Shown here: piece by piece, positions 1 through 8,566 of the stretch
Position numbering within the stretch: the stretch's first letter is position 1
Layout: each line of letters starts with the position of its first letter
NCBI RefSeq assembly: GCF_002530675.1
Contig: NZ_PCMX01000016.1
Coordinates: 34,776-98,775 of the forward strand
From: Flavobacterium columnare NBRC 100251 = ATCC 23463
GTDB lineage: Bacteria > Bacteroidota > Bacteroidia > Flavobacteriales > Flavobacteriaceae
DNA: 64,000 bases
Direction of reading: 5' to 3'
Program-made: the position numbers and the translations under genes
The notes under the pieces: generated by a model
Seen by the model: the letters and a program-made list of their open reading frames with translations, nothing else
The model's database searches: none
What the model was told of the DNA's origin: nothing

Positions 1-732
1 TATCAGTATGGTGACGATGTACGCGCAATTGATTGGAATGTTACGGCTAAATATAAAGAACCTTACATAAAAGTTTTTGAAGAAGAACGAGAATTAACCA
101 TGATGTTAATGGTTGATGTTTCAGGTTCAGAAAATTTTGGTACTAAAAATCAATTAAAAAGCGAAGTAGTAACAGAAATAGCAGCAACTTTAGCTTTTTC
201 AGCAACTCAAAATAATGATAAAATAGGTTTAATCTTATTCTCGAATCAAATAGAATTATACATTCCACCTAAAAAAGGAAAATCACACGTATTACGTATT
301 ATTCGTGAATTAATTGAATTCGAACCTAAAAGCAAACAGACTAATATAGGAAATGCTCTGGAGTTTCTTTCCGCAACCCAAAAGAAAAAAGCTATTGTAT
401 TCATGATTTCAGATTTTATAACAGATGATAATTATGAGAAAATATTGAAAATTGCCAGTAAAAAACACGATATAACAGGGGTAAGAGTATTTGATATCCG
501 TGAAGAAAAAATACCTGATATCGGTTTAGTAGCCATGCAAGACGCTGAAACAGATGCTATACAATGGATAAATACAAGTTCTAAAAACGTTCGCTTGCAG
601 TATGAAAAATACTATCAAGAAAAAGTGAATTATTTTAAGGACATTTTCTCAAAATGTGGTGCTGGTACAGTACACACAAGAGTAGACGAAAGTTATGTAA
701 CAAAACTATTAGGTTATTTCAAATCAAGATAA
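1..732 (+). CDS. DUF58 protein, 3' part (Bat operon)
   Basis: The reading frame is open from base 1, so the gene starts before the window and only its C-terminal 243 residues are present; the first internal ATG at 100 is not the true start. The opening residues carry the DUF58 signature (GDDVRAIDWN, then FEEERE), followed by a vWA-like strand with LMVDVSGS, a partial MIDAS motif. DUF58 proteins normally sit between a MoxR AAA+ ATPase and vWA membrane proteins; by inference MoxR lies just upstream. The protein is probably cytoplasmic or peripheral and acts with the Bat proteins downstream, which in Bacteroidota are linked to stress and aerotolerance. The identification is firm; the molecular role is not established. 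Confidence 0.92.
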   Translation, partial: YQYGDDVRAIDWNVTAKYKEPYIKVFEEERELTMMLMVDVSGSENFGTKNQLKSEVVTEIAATLAFSATQNNDKIGLILFSNQIELYIPPKKGKSHVLRIIRELIEFEPKSKQTNIGNALEFLSATQKKKAIVFMISDFITDDNYEKILKIASKKHDITGVRVFDIREEKIPDIGLVAMQDAETDAIQWINTSSKNVRLQYEKYYQEKVNYFKDIFSKCGAGTVHTRVDESYVTKLLGYFKSR

Positions 733-822
733 GTGAAAAATTGTTCTTTCTAAAAGAAACAACAAGAAATTAGCAAAAAGAGTAATACATTTTGTATCCA
801 GTATCATTTTATTTATTAAAAA

Positions 823-1116
823 GTGGAACACAATTATATAGCAAATCATTTCTTAGATCAGATTATTCGTTTCCCCAGCTCACCAGCATTAAATTACGGT
901 GACGTTGAAAGTAAAAAAGATTTTGTAAACAAAAAAAGACTTTGTTTGAAAGAAATAAGAGAAACTAGTCATTGTTTAAGAATTATAGAAAAACCAAAAT
1001 CATACCTGTTTGATTTAGAAGTGAATCAAACAAAAAATGAATCAAATCAATTGATTTCAATAGTTGTTGTAAGTATTCCTACTGCTAAAGATAATTCAGA
1101 AATCAAAAACTGTTAA
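823..1116 (+). pseudogene. Truncated four-helix-bundle (S23/IVP) gene
   Basis: This 97-codon frame opens at a GTG directly after an in-frame TAA (817-819). The protein has the order of motifs of the four helix bundle / 23S rRNA intervening-sequence protein family: IANHFLDQIIRFPSSPALNYGD, matching the usual 'IANQLLRSATSPALNYGEA' region, then KKDFVNKKRLCLKEIRET, LRIIEKP, and NQLISIVVVSI..AK near the end. These proteins are usually about 115-125 residues; here the first helix (roughly 25-30 residues) and a few internal residues are missing, so I read it as a decayed copy. It interrupts the Bat operon between DUF58 and the BatD-like gene, and ends 3 bases before the next start. It could still be translated. 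The family match is from memory of its consensus. Confidence 0.6.
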
Positions 1117-1119
1117 TTA

Positions 1120-2706
1120 ATGAATGCGAAACTATACATATTATTGCTTTTTTCATCATTTGGTTTTACACAAAAGATAGAAACTACTATTGATAGAAAA
1201 CAAAACAAAATTGGAGAGCAATTCACTTTAAGTTTAAAGGTCAAATCAAATACAAAAAGGCATATTACTTTTCCAAAAGATAAAAATTTTGGTTCCTTCG
1301 AGGTAGTAGAGTCCTATCCTATTGATACCATAAAAGCAGAATCAAAAATGGAACTAATAAAAAAATACGGTTTAGTTCAATTCGATTCAGGTAAGTTTGT
1401 AATACCTAAAATGCCTATTCTAATTAATAACAAACCCTATTTTTCAGAGAGTATCAAGGTAGAAGTATTTAACGTAAAAGTAGATACTTTAAAACAAAAA
1501 ATGTATGATATTAAACCCATTATTGAGGCAGAAAGACCACTGGGCAATTGGTGGAAATATTTGCTTGGGTTACTAACCTTAATTGGTTTAGGATTTTTGG
1601 GATACAAATTGTATAAAAAATATCAAAAAACAGCAGAAATAGAGCCTGTATATAGTACACCCATAGAAAAATCTATAGACCTATTACAACGACTAGAAAA
1701 AAAAGAACTTTTAGCAAAAGGAGAAATTAAAGCCTATTATTCAGAGTTAACAGATATTGTGCGTGAATATATAGAAGAAGCAATTGAAATTCCAGCAAAA
1801 GAAAGTACGACTTCAGAGCTTATTCTAGGGTTACAACAAGCCGCTCAAAAAAGAAAATTAAAACTTTCTCAAGAAACGGTTAAAAGTTTAGAAAAAGTGT
1901 TAAAACAAGCAGATTTAGTAAAGTTTGCTCAATCGAAACCTTTGGATTTTGAAATAGCAGATGACAGAAAAAAAATAGAATCAAGTATCATCAACATTCA
2001 TAAATCCATACCGATAGTAGTAGATGAAACAAGTGTAAAATGGAAAAAAGAACAAGAAGAAATTCGAAAAAAGCAAGAACGCAAAAAAAAGACAACAGCC
2101 ATTGCAGGAATTGTAAGTTTTTTAATCATATCAGCATTCATCTTTATTGGAATTACCAAAGGGATTGATTTTATTAAAAATGGTTTTACAGGTCCATCTA
2201 CTAAAGAATTAGTTCATGCAGATTGGATAAAATCAGAATACGGAAATCCTGCTATTGTGGTAGAAACTCCAGAGGTATTGAAACGTACAGATGTTTCTAA
2301 AGCCATTCCAAATGATACAGCAGGAATCGTAAAAAGTACTCAAATGTTTGATTACGGAAGTTTAATACAAGGTTTTTATATGGCTATTTCATCAACTGAA
2401 TTCAAACAAAAAAAAGAAGTAGATTTAGGGCAAGCCTTGACAGGAATGATTCAAACGTTACAAAATCAAGAGTGTGAAAATGTAGTAGTGAAACAAGAAG
2501 ATTTTAAAACTAAAGAAGGATTACAAGGTCTAAAAGGATATGGAAGTTTGATCAAAAACGGAGAGCAAATGATTTATCAAATACTATTGTTTAGCCAAGA
2601 TGGGGGAGTGCAACAACTAATGGTAGCCTTTAGAGAAGGAGATGAAAATGGGCAAAAAATAGCAAATCGTATGTTGCAATCTGTTGAACTTAAAAAAGCA
2701 CCATAA
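1120..2706 (+). CDS. BatD-like two-TM membrane protein of Bat operon
   Basis: The 528-residue product begins with a signal sequence (about residues 1-17). An Ig-like BatD-type N-terminal domain (about 18-125) follows, then a membrane segment near 145-165 (WWKYLLGLLTLIGLGFLGY), a Lys/Glu-rich cytoplasmic stretch, a second membrane segment near 327-347, and a C-terminal domain of about 170 residues with no motif I recognise. The N-terminal region and the central helical part resemble those of BatD further down, so the operon carries two related proteins. Its stop codon overlaps the batA start (TAATG at 2704-2708), implying translational coupling. Such a gene in this slot is usual in Flavobacteria. 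The biochemical role is unknown. Confidence 0.75.
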   Translation: MNAKLYILLLFSSFGFTQKIETTIDRKQNKIGEQFTLSLKVKSNTKRHITFPKDKNFGSFEVVESYPIDTIKAESKMELIKKYGLVQFDSGKFVIPKMPILINNKPYFSESIKVEVFNVKVDTLKQKMYDIKPIIEAERPLGNWWKYLLGLLTLIGLGFLGYKLYKKYQKTAEIEPVYSTPIEKSIDLLQRLEKKELLAKGEIKAYYSELTDIVREYIEEAIEIPAKESTTSELILGLQQAAQKRKLKLSQETVKSLEKVLKQADLVKFAQSKPLDFEIADDRKKIESSIINIHKSIPIVVDETSVKWKKEQEEIRKKQERKKKTTAIAGIVSFLIISAFIFIGITKGIDFIKNGFTGPSTKELVHADWIKSEYGNPAIVVETPEVLKRTDVSKAIPNDTAGIVKSTQMFDYGSLIQGFYMAISSTEFKQKKEVDLGQALTGMIQTLQNQECENVVVKQEDFKTKEGLQGLKGYGSLIKNGEQMIYQILLFSQDGGVQQLMVAFREGDENGQKIANRMLQSVELKKAP

Positions 2707-3707
2707 TGAAGAATGTAACATTTTTAAACCCCGAATTTTTTTGGTTGTTTTTACTATTACCTTTAACAATAATATGGTATTTCTTTATGAATAAAAAAGA
2801 AAAACCAATACTAAAAATAAGTTCATTAAAAGGTTTTCAAAATACAACCTCCGTCTTGCCTAAGTTAAAACCTCTGCTTTTTGCTATGCGGTTATTGGCG
2901 TTAGGAGCCTTAATAGTAGCCATGGCAAGACCCCGAGTAGTAGATGTCAGTAATAAAACCAATAGTACTTTTGGAATTGATATTGTTATTGCTTCCGATG
3001 TTTCAGGAAGTATGTTGGCTAAGGATCTAAAGCCTAACCGAATGGAAGCGTTAAAACAAGTAGCCTCAAACTTTGTCAAAGAACGTTTAAATGATCGTAT
3101 TGGAGTGGTTGTATATGCAGCAGAAGCTTATACAAAAACACCCGTAACAAGCGATAAAGCAGTTGTATTACAAGCTATTGATGATATTAAATACGATAAT
3201 GTTTTACAGGACGGTACAGGAATAGGCATGGGATTGGCTACTGCTGTTAATCGTTTAAAAGACAGCAAAACCAAGAGTAAAGTCATCATTTTAATGACAG
3301 ATGGAGTAAATAATGCAGGCCTTTTAGATCCTCAAACTGCAGCTGAAATTGCAGCTGATTTAGGAATAAAAGTTTATACCATAGGAATAGGAACAAACGG
3401 AAATGCATTATTCCCCTATGCGTATGCTCCTAATGGAGGGTTTTTATTTAAAATGATGCCTGTTCAGATTGACGAAAAATTAATGAAAAATATCGCTCAA
3501 AAAACAGGGGGAAAATATTTTAGAGCTACAAACAATTCCAGTCTAGAAAACATCTATAGCGAAATCAATAAATTAGAAAAAACGAAAGTTGATGAGTTAA
3601 AATTTGTTAATTATGACGAAAAATACCGTCCTTGGGTTTGGTTGGCAGGTTTGTTGTTATTAATTGAATTAATATTAAGAAAAACAATTTTTAAAGGTTT
3701 TATATAA
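2706..3707 (+). CDS. batA: BatA: vWA-domain membrane protein
   Basis: The 333-residue protein has two N-terminal membrane segments (about 10-27 and 57-74), a von Willebrand A domain with an intact MIDAS motif (DVSGSM, residues 98-103), and a C-terminal membrane segment near 311-330. This is the BatA architecture: the vWA domain probably faces the periplasm and acts with BatB. It starts on the last base of the preceding stop codon. In Bacteroides, bat genes were linked to aerotolerance, and in Leptospira to stress; a direct substrate is not known. Length and layout fit the family well. Confidence 0.9.
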   Translation: MKNVTFLNPEFFWLFLLLPLTIIWYFFMNKKEKPILKISSLKGFQNTTSVLPKLKPLLFAMRLLALGALIVAMARPRVVDVSNKTNSTFGIDIVIASDVSGSMLAKDLKPNRMEALKQVASNFVKERLNDRIGVVVYAAEAYTKTPVTSDKAVVLQAIDDIKYDNVLQDGTGIGMGLATAVNRLKDSKTKSKVIILMTDGVNNAGLLDPQTAAEIAADLGIKVYTIGIGTNGNALFPYAYAPNGGFLFKMMPVQIDEKLMKNIAQKTGGKYFRATNNSSLENIYSEINKLEKTKVDELKFVNYDEKYRPWVWLAGLLLLIELILRKTIFKGFI

Positions 3708-3742
3708 TAAAAATTGTTGTTTATAATTGCAATCGAAAAGAA

Positions 3743-4786
3743 ATGTACGAATTAGACGAATCAAAGTATCTGTATTTATTTTTCTTGTTGCCCTTCTTGG
3801 TAGGCCTTTTCCTGTGGAATCAATTTTGGAAAAGAAAAAAACAACAAGAATTTGGGGATTCAGAACTAGTTAAAAAATTAAGCCCAGAAAAGTCAACGTT
3901 TAAGCCAACGTTAAAATTCGGGATATTGCTTTTTGCATTAATACTGTTGATTTTAGGTTTAGTAAATCCTAAAATAGGAACCCAAGTTGAAAAAGTAAAA
4001 CGGGAAGGAATAGATATTGTTTTTGCTATAGATGTTTCTAAAAGTATGCTTTGTGAGGATATAGCTCCAAGTCGTTTAGAAAAAAGTAAACAATTAGTTT
4101 CTCAGATTATTAATGGTTTAGGAAACGATCGCATCGGGATTATTGCTTATTCAGGAAGTGCCTTTCCTGTACTGCCCATTACAACTGACTATAACGCTGC
4201 TAAGATGTTTTTACAGAGTATGAATCCAGGAATGATTTCATCGCAGGGAAGTAATTTAGATGAAGCAATTCAATTAACAGAAAAATACTTTGAAGGAAGC
4301 GGGAATACTAGTAAACTTTTGGTTATGGTAACTGATGGAGAAGATCATTCAGAAAAAGCCCAAGACGCAGCAGCACAAGCACGTAAAAAAAGAATAAAGA
4401 TTATTACTATAGGTGTAGGAACTCCAAACGGTGGACCTATTCCTATTAGAAATGGTCATTCGATAGAATATCATAAAGACAAAAAAACTGGAGAGACAGT
4501 TACCACTAAATTACGTCCAGAAGCTTTAGAAGCAATTGCTAAAACAGCTAACGGAGGTTATATTAATGGAACAAATACTAAACAAGTAGTTGATTTTATG
4601 CGAAAATCACTCAACAATATTCAAAAAACACAATTTGAAGCTACTGAAATGGCTAATTTTCAGTCCCAGTTTCAATGGTTTTTAGGTATTGGGTTTTTCT
4701 TGTTATTAGTGGATGTATTCCTTCTAGAAACAAAAACAAAATGGATACAAAAACTAGATTTGTTTAACGAAAAAAGTAAAAAATAA
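3743..4786 (+). CDS. batB: BatB: vWA-domain membrane protein
   Basis: The 347-residue paralogue of BatA lies 35 bases after it. Two N-terminal membrane segments (about 10-27 and 58-74) are followed by a vWA domain whose MIDAS motif reads DVSKSM (97-102) and which ends with a Gly-rich region; a third membrane segment lies near 310-330. The Ser-x-Ser of the MIDAS is kept, so metal binding is expected. Its closest neighbours on both sides are other Bat genes, and it probably forms a membrane complex with BatA and the TPR protein BatC. Confidence 0.9.
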   Translation: MYELDESKYLYLFFLLPFLVGLFLWNQFWKRKKQQEFGDSELVKKLSPEKSTFKPTLKFGILLFALILLILGLVNPKIGTQVEKVKREGIDIVFAIDVSKSMLCEDIAPSRLEKSKQLVSQIINGLGNDRIGIIAYSGSAFPVLPITTDYNAAKMFLQSMNPGMISSQGSNLDEAIQLTEKYFEGSGNTSKLLVMVTDGEDHSEKAQDAAAQARKKRIKIITIGVGTPNGGPIPIRNGHSIEYHKDKKTGETVTTKLRPEALEAIAKTANGGYINGTNTKQVVDFMRKSLNNIQKTQFEATEMANFQSQFQWFLGIGFFLLLVDVFLLETKTKWIQKLDLFNEKSKK

Positions 4787-4819
4787 ATGCCCTTTTTAAG
4801 AGGGATTAGAGATGGGTCA

Positions 4820-5575
4820 ATGAAAAGAATTATTTTACATATCGTTTTATTAATTTCTGTTAGTATTTTTGCGCAACAGAAAAAAGATTTTGAATTACCA
4901 GAGGGCGTTTCACAATTTGAAAAGAAGCAGTATGTTGAAGCAGAAGCAAATTTTAGAGTTTCAAAAAGCAATCATCCTAAAAAAGCAGTATCAGCGTATA
5001 ATTTAGGAAACGCAATTTACAAACAAAATCAAGTTTCAGAAGCTAAAGCAGCCTATGCTAAAGCAGCAGAAACTGCTAAAACAAAAAATGAAAAACATTA
5101 CGCTTATCATAATTTAGGAAATACCTATATGAAAGAAAAGACGTATGATAAAGCCGTTGAAGCCTATAAGAATGCTTTGCGCAATAATCCAGCGGATGAA
5201 GAATCGCGTTATAATTATGCTTTAGCAAAGAAGTTATTGAAGGAAAATCCACCTTCAAAAAATGATGACAAGAAAAAGGATAAAAAAGGGGACAGTCCTG
5301 ATAAAAAGCCTAATCAAGATCAGAATCAAGACAAGGATAAAAAACAAAATGATAAAAACAAAGACAAACAGGAAAAGCCTAACAATAAAGATCAAGACAA
5401 AGATCAAGACAAAGATCAAAACCAGAATAATCCGCAGCCTAAACCCAATAATGTTCCTAAAGATAGGATGCAAAATTTGTTAGATGCGGTAAATAATGAG
5501 GAGAAAAAAATCCAAGATCGAGTAAATGCTCGAAAAGTAAAAGGAGCTCCAAAACAGGAAGGAAAAGATTGGTAG
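4820..5575 (+). CDS. batC: BatC: TPR protein with charged low-complexity tail
   Basis: The longest frame opens at 4787, but the ATG at 4820 gives a clear signal peptide (MKRIILHIVLLISVSIFAQQ), so I take that start; the product is 251 residues. Residues about 30-145 contain TPR-type helices (AYNLGNAIYKQ, AYHNLGNTYMKE, AVEAYKNALRNNP). Residues about 150-220 are almost only K, D, Q, N and P, built on repeated KDKDQ-like units that are visible as short tandem repeats in the DNA (5390-5425). The tail is probably disordered. It follows batB directly and its end overlaps the longest possible frame of batD. The role is presumably scaffold for the BatA/BatB assembly. Confidence 0.85.
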   Translation: MKRIILHIVLLISVSIFAQQKKDFELPEGVSQFEKKQYVEAEANFRVSKSNHPKKAVSAYNLGNAIYKQNQVSEAKAAYAKAAETAKTKNEKHYAYHNLGNTYMKEKTYDKAVEAYKNALRNNPADEESRYNYALAKKLLKENPPSKNDDKKKDKKGDSPDKKPNQDQNQDKDKKQNDKNKDKQEKPNNKDQDKDQDKDQNQNNPQPKPNNVPKDRMQNLLDAVNNEEKKIQDRVNARKVKGAPKQEGKDW

Positions 5576-5592
5576 AAAAGAAAATTAAAAGA

Positions 5593-7389
5593 ATGAAGAA
5601 ACTATTTTTTATACTTATTTTATTTTGTGTGAAAATTACTGCTCAAGTTCAGTTTGTAACTAATGTGAGCAAAAACAATTTGGGTATAAACGAGCGTTTA
5701 CGAATTGATTTTACAATGAATGATGACGGAGATAATTTTGATCCTCCAGCATTTGATGGTTTCCGAATAATAGGGGGACCTAATCAATCAGTTAGTTATT
5801 CATGGATTAATGGAAGAAAATCCTATGAAAAAACCTATTCGTATTTTCTTCAACCCACTAAAAAGGGAACCTTTGTTATTAAAGGAGCTTCCGTTGAAAT
5901 AAACGGACAGACTTATAAATCCAATGCAATCAAGATAACTATTGGTAATGCCGTTCCTGAAGAACGGGATCCTTACGACCCTTACGGAGGAAGTAGTCCT
6001 TATTACCAACAACAGCGTCAACAAGTACCACCGTCAGCTGCTATGGGGAAAGAAGGAGTACACCTAGTAGCTGAAATTTCTAATACTAATCCGTATCTTA
6101 ATGAACCTATTACCGTAGTTTATAAAATCTATGTGAGTCATCGTTCAGGTGTAGGGGGGTGGCAGGAAACACAAAATCCTAAGTACAATAACTTTTGGAG
6201 TCAGAATATAGATATCAAACAATTACAAGTAGAAGAAGGAAAGTTTAAAGGCGAAATGTATCGTTATGCCGTATTACGTAAAACGGTTTTATATCCTCAA
6301 AAAGCAGGCAAGCTAGTTATAGAGCCTTTGACATTAGATGTAGAAGTAGAGGTTCCTTCTGGAGAGGTTGATTTTTTTGGTCGTCCTATTATGACTATGG
6401 GACATAAAAAAGTTTCAGCAGGAGCAAAAACCGTTACAGTCAAACCTCTTCCTGAAGCAGGAAAACCAATTGATTTTACAGGAGCAGTAGGAAATTTTGA
6501 TTTTAAAGTAATTCCTTCTAAAACCAGTGTAAAAGCAGGCGAGTCAATTGATCTTAAAATAGCCGTTTCAGGAACAGGAAATTTAAAGTTATTTACATTG
6601 CCTAAACCTGTAGTACCTTCTTCATTAGAAATCTATGATCCACAACATCAGGAAAGCGTACAAACACCACTTTCAGGGATGACAGGAAGTATTCAAGATA
6701 CATATACTATTATCCCACAAAGTGAGGGAAAATATTTAATCAAACCAATGACTTTTACATATTTTGATTTGAGTTCAAAGGTCTATAAGTCAATTACATC
6801 CAAAGAAATTACTCTATTTGTAGAAAAAGGAAACCTCTTGGCAAATAATACAATGAGTTCTAATAAATCAAAAGTAACAGCAGTATCCGCTTTTGGATTT
6901 ATTAAAACTAAAACCAATTTACAACCAAAAAATAGTTCGGATTTCTTAGGTTCGGGTTTCTTTTACAGTTTGTTAATGGCACCATTTTTAGCTATTCCAC
7001 TCATTATAGCTTTCCGTCGTAAGAGAGAAAAAAGCAATGCAGACGTTATAGGAAACAAAATTAAGCTATCAAATAAATTAGCTAAAAAATATTTATCCGA
7101 AGCTCAAAAGCAGTTAGGAAATAAAGAGCCTTTTTATATTGCTTTAGAACGTGCGTTGCATAATTTTCTAAAAGCAAAATTACATATCGAAACATCGGAT
7201 ATAAGTAAAGATAAAATTAGAGAGTTATTAGTTCAGAAGAAGGCCTCCGAAGATACCGTAGCGCAATTTATAGCTCTGGTAGAAAGTTGTGAGTTTGCTC
7301 GATACGCCCCTTCGACGAATACGAGTATTCAAAATGATTACAATCTGGCGGTAAGTATTATTTCTGATTTGGAAAAACAGATAGCTTAA
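5593..7389 (+). CDS. batD: BatD: oxygen-tolerance family protein
   Basis: The frame can be opened at a TTG at 5569, inside batC, but the ATG at 5593 begins a good signal peptide (MKKLFFILILFCVKITA), giving 598 residues. The product has the BatD layout: signal peptide, several beta-rich Ig-like domains with the conserved 'YSYFLQPTKKGTF' type motif, a Gly/Pro/Gln-rich insertion (about 125-150), one membrane segment near 460-480, and a helical cytoplasmic tail. It lies 17 bases after batC. The probable role is a periplasmic partner of the vWA proteins; the mechanism is not known. Confidence 0.88.
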   Translation: MKKLFFILILFCVKITAQVQFVTNVSKNNLGINERLRIDFTMNDDGDNFDPPAFDGFRIIGGPNQSVSYSWINGRKSYEKTYSYFLQPTKKGTFVIKGASVEINGQTYKSNAIKITIGNAVPEERDPYDPYGGSSPYYQQQRQQVPPSAAMGKEGVHLVAEISNTNPYLNEPITVVYKIYVSHRSGVGGWQETQNPKYNNFWSQNIDIKQLQVEEGKFKGEMYRYAVLRKTVLYPQKAGKLVIEPLTLDVEVEVPSGEVDFFGRPIMTMGHKKVSAGAKTVTVKPLPEAGKPIDFTGAVGNFDFKVIPSKTSVKAGESIDLKIAVSGTGNLKLFTLPKPVVPSSLEIYDPQHQESVQTPLSGMTGSIQDTYTIIPQSEGKYLIKPMTFTYFDLSSKVYKSITSKEITLFVEKGNLLANNTMSSNKSKVTAVSAFGFIKTKTNLQPKNSSDFLGSGFFYSLLMAPFLAIPLIIAFRRKREKSNADVIGNKIKLSNKLAKKYLSEAQKQLGNKEPFYIALERALHNFLKAKLHIETSDISKDKIRELLVQKKASEDTVAQFIALVESCEFARYAPSTNTSIQNDYNLAVSIISDLEKQIA

Positions 7390-7496
7390 AAGCAGTAAAG
7401 AGAAGTTTTAAATTCTTAATGAACAAAAAGATTAAAATTATTAGAACAGATGATTTTTTTGTTTTCTTAAACAGTTGAAAAATAAATTAAAATAAC

Positions 7497-7533
7497 GAAC
7501 ATAAACAATGTCTTTAGTGTTTGTTTATTGTTC
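7497..7533. other. Hairpin between batD and batE
   Basis: GAACATAAACA (7497-7507) pairs with TGTTTATTGTTC (7522-7533) with one bulged base. It lies in the 160-base gap between batD and batE. No T-run follows at once, so it looks more like an RNA structure or operator than a terminator. Seen in sequence; function unknown. Confidence 0.4.
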
Positions 7534-7549
7534 CTAGTGGTTAAATAAA

Positions 7550-8296
7550 ATGAAAAAAATAGCCTACATATTCCTGTTCCTTTCTCAATTTATTTGGGCA
7601 AATAATCCGTTTGAAAAAGGAAATGATTTGTATCAAAAAGGGAAATACCAAGATGCCATTCAATCTTATGAAACTATTTTAGCACAAGGACAAGAGTCAG
7701 CAGAAGTTTATTTTAACTTAGGAAATTGTTATTATAAATTAAGTAGAGTAGCACCAGCAGTTTTTAACTTTGAAAAGGCTTTATTACTGAGTCCTAATGA
7801 TACAGAGATAGAAAATAATTTAGCATTTGCACAAAAAATGGCAATTGATGATATTCAACAAGTATCACAAGTAGGCTTTTCAAAAATTATAGCAGATTTC
7901 ACTTCCATTTTTCATTATGACACATGGGCTTGGATATCCATAATTTTAGCTGTTTTCGCATTGGTGTGTTTTATAGTTTATTATTATTCGTATCAAACTA
8001 CTGTAAAACGAATTTTCTTTGCTGGAATTTTATTGGGTTTATTTTTTGTATTATTAAGCCTTTTTTCAGGTTTTTATGAGCAAAATCGTTTGCTAAACGA
8101 AAAGCCAGCTATTGTTTTTGTTGATGTAGTTAATGTAAAAAGTGAACCTAATGCTACCGCAAGTAATGCTTTTATTTTACATGCTGGAACCAAAGTGAAT
8201 ATTCTTGAAAGCTTAGATAATTACTATAAAATTCAAATAGCAGATTTAAAAGAAGGTTGGTTGGATAGAAGTGTTGTAAAAGAAATCAAGAAATAA
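7550..8296 (+). CDS. batE: BatE: TPR and SH3-like protein
   Basis: This 248-residue protein starts with a signal peptide (about 1-17). TPR helices follow (EKGNDLYQKGKYQDAIQSYE, VYFNLGNCYYKL; about 20-95), then two membrane segments near 125-145 and 155-175, and a C-terminal bacterial SH3-like domain (about 185-245; VVNVKSEPNATASNAFIL..GTKVNI). This combination is typical of BatE, the last gene of the operon in Flavobacteria. It stands 160 bases from batD, so it may be partly separately controlled. Confidence 0.85.
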   Translation: MKKIAYIFLFLSQFIWANNPFEKGNDLYQKGKYQDAIQSYETILAQGQESAEVYFNLGNCYYKLSRVAPAVFNFEKALLLSPNDTEIENNLAFAQKMAIDDIQQVSQVGFSKIIADFTSIFHYDTWAWISIILAVFALVCFIVYYYSYQTTVKRIFFAGILLGLFFVLLSLFSGFYEQNRLLNEKPAIVFVDVVNVKSEPNATASNAFILHAGTKVNILESLDNYYKIQIADLKEGWLDRSVVKEIKK

Positions 8297-8309
8297 AAGA
8301 TTCAGAGTA

Positions 8310-8355
8310 AGTATTTTACTTTAATAAATTTCTAATGCGTAATCTGGGGTTAAAA
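8310..8355 (-). repeat. Single end of interspersed inverted-repeat element (copy 5)
   Basis: TAATGCGTAATCTGGGGTT (8333-8351), preceded by AATAAATTTC, is the reverse complement of the terminal sequence found in the full copy at 19198-19372. Only one end can be recognised, so this is a remnant downstream of batE. Confidence 0.6.
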
Positions 8356-8450
8356 TCCCCCCAAAAAGCTAATCCATAAATATAATTGAAAAGACAAATC
8401 TATAGGTGTAGAAAAAGAATATACGATAAAATTATTTTAAAAATCCCTTG

Positions 8451-8506
8451 TTTTCTCTCGATCAAAGAGGAAGACATGTATTTTAATTTCTTTGATCGAG
8501 AAAAAA
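8451..8506. terminator. Long hairpin between convergent batE and serine hydrolase
   Basis: TTTTCTCTCGATCAAAGA (8451-8468) pairs with TCTTTGATCGAGAAAAAA (8489-8506) with a single mismatch around a 20-base loop. Its T-rich and A-rich edges make it suitable for stopping transcription from both sides. Its place between convergent genes fits a bidirectional terminator. Confidence 0.6.
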
Positions 8507-8566
8507 TTATTGGACAATCATTATAACAAATATTCTAAATTTTCGAGCAGTTCTATTTATATTGAA

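Noticed and set aside
5255..5473. Hydrophobic 72-codon frame antisense to the batC tail
   Set aside because: It is the complement of the low-complexity Lys/Asp/Gln repeat region; the Ile/Leu/Phe/Val pattern follows from the codons of batC.
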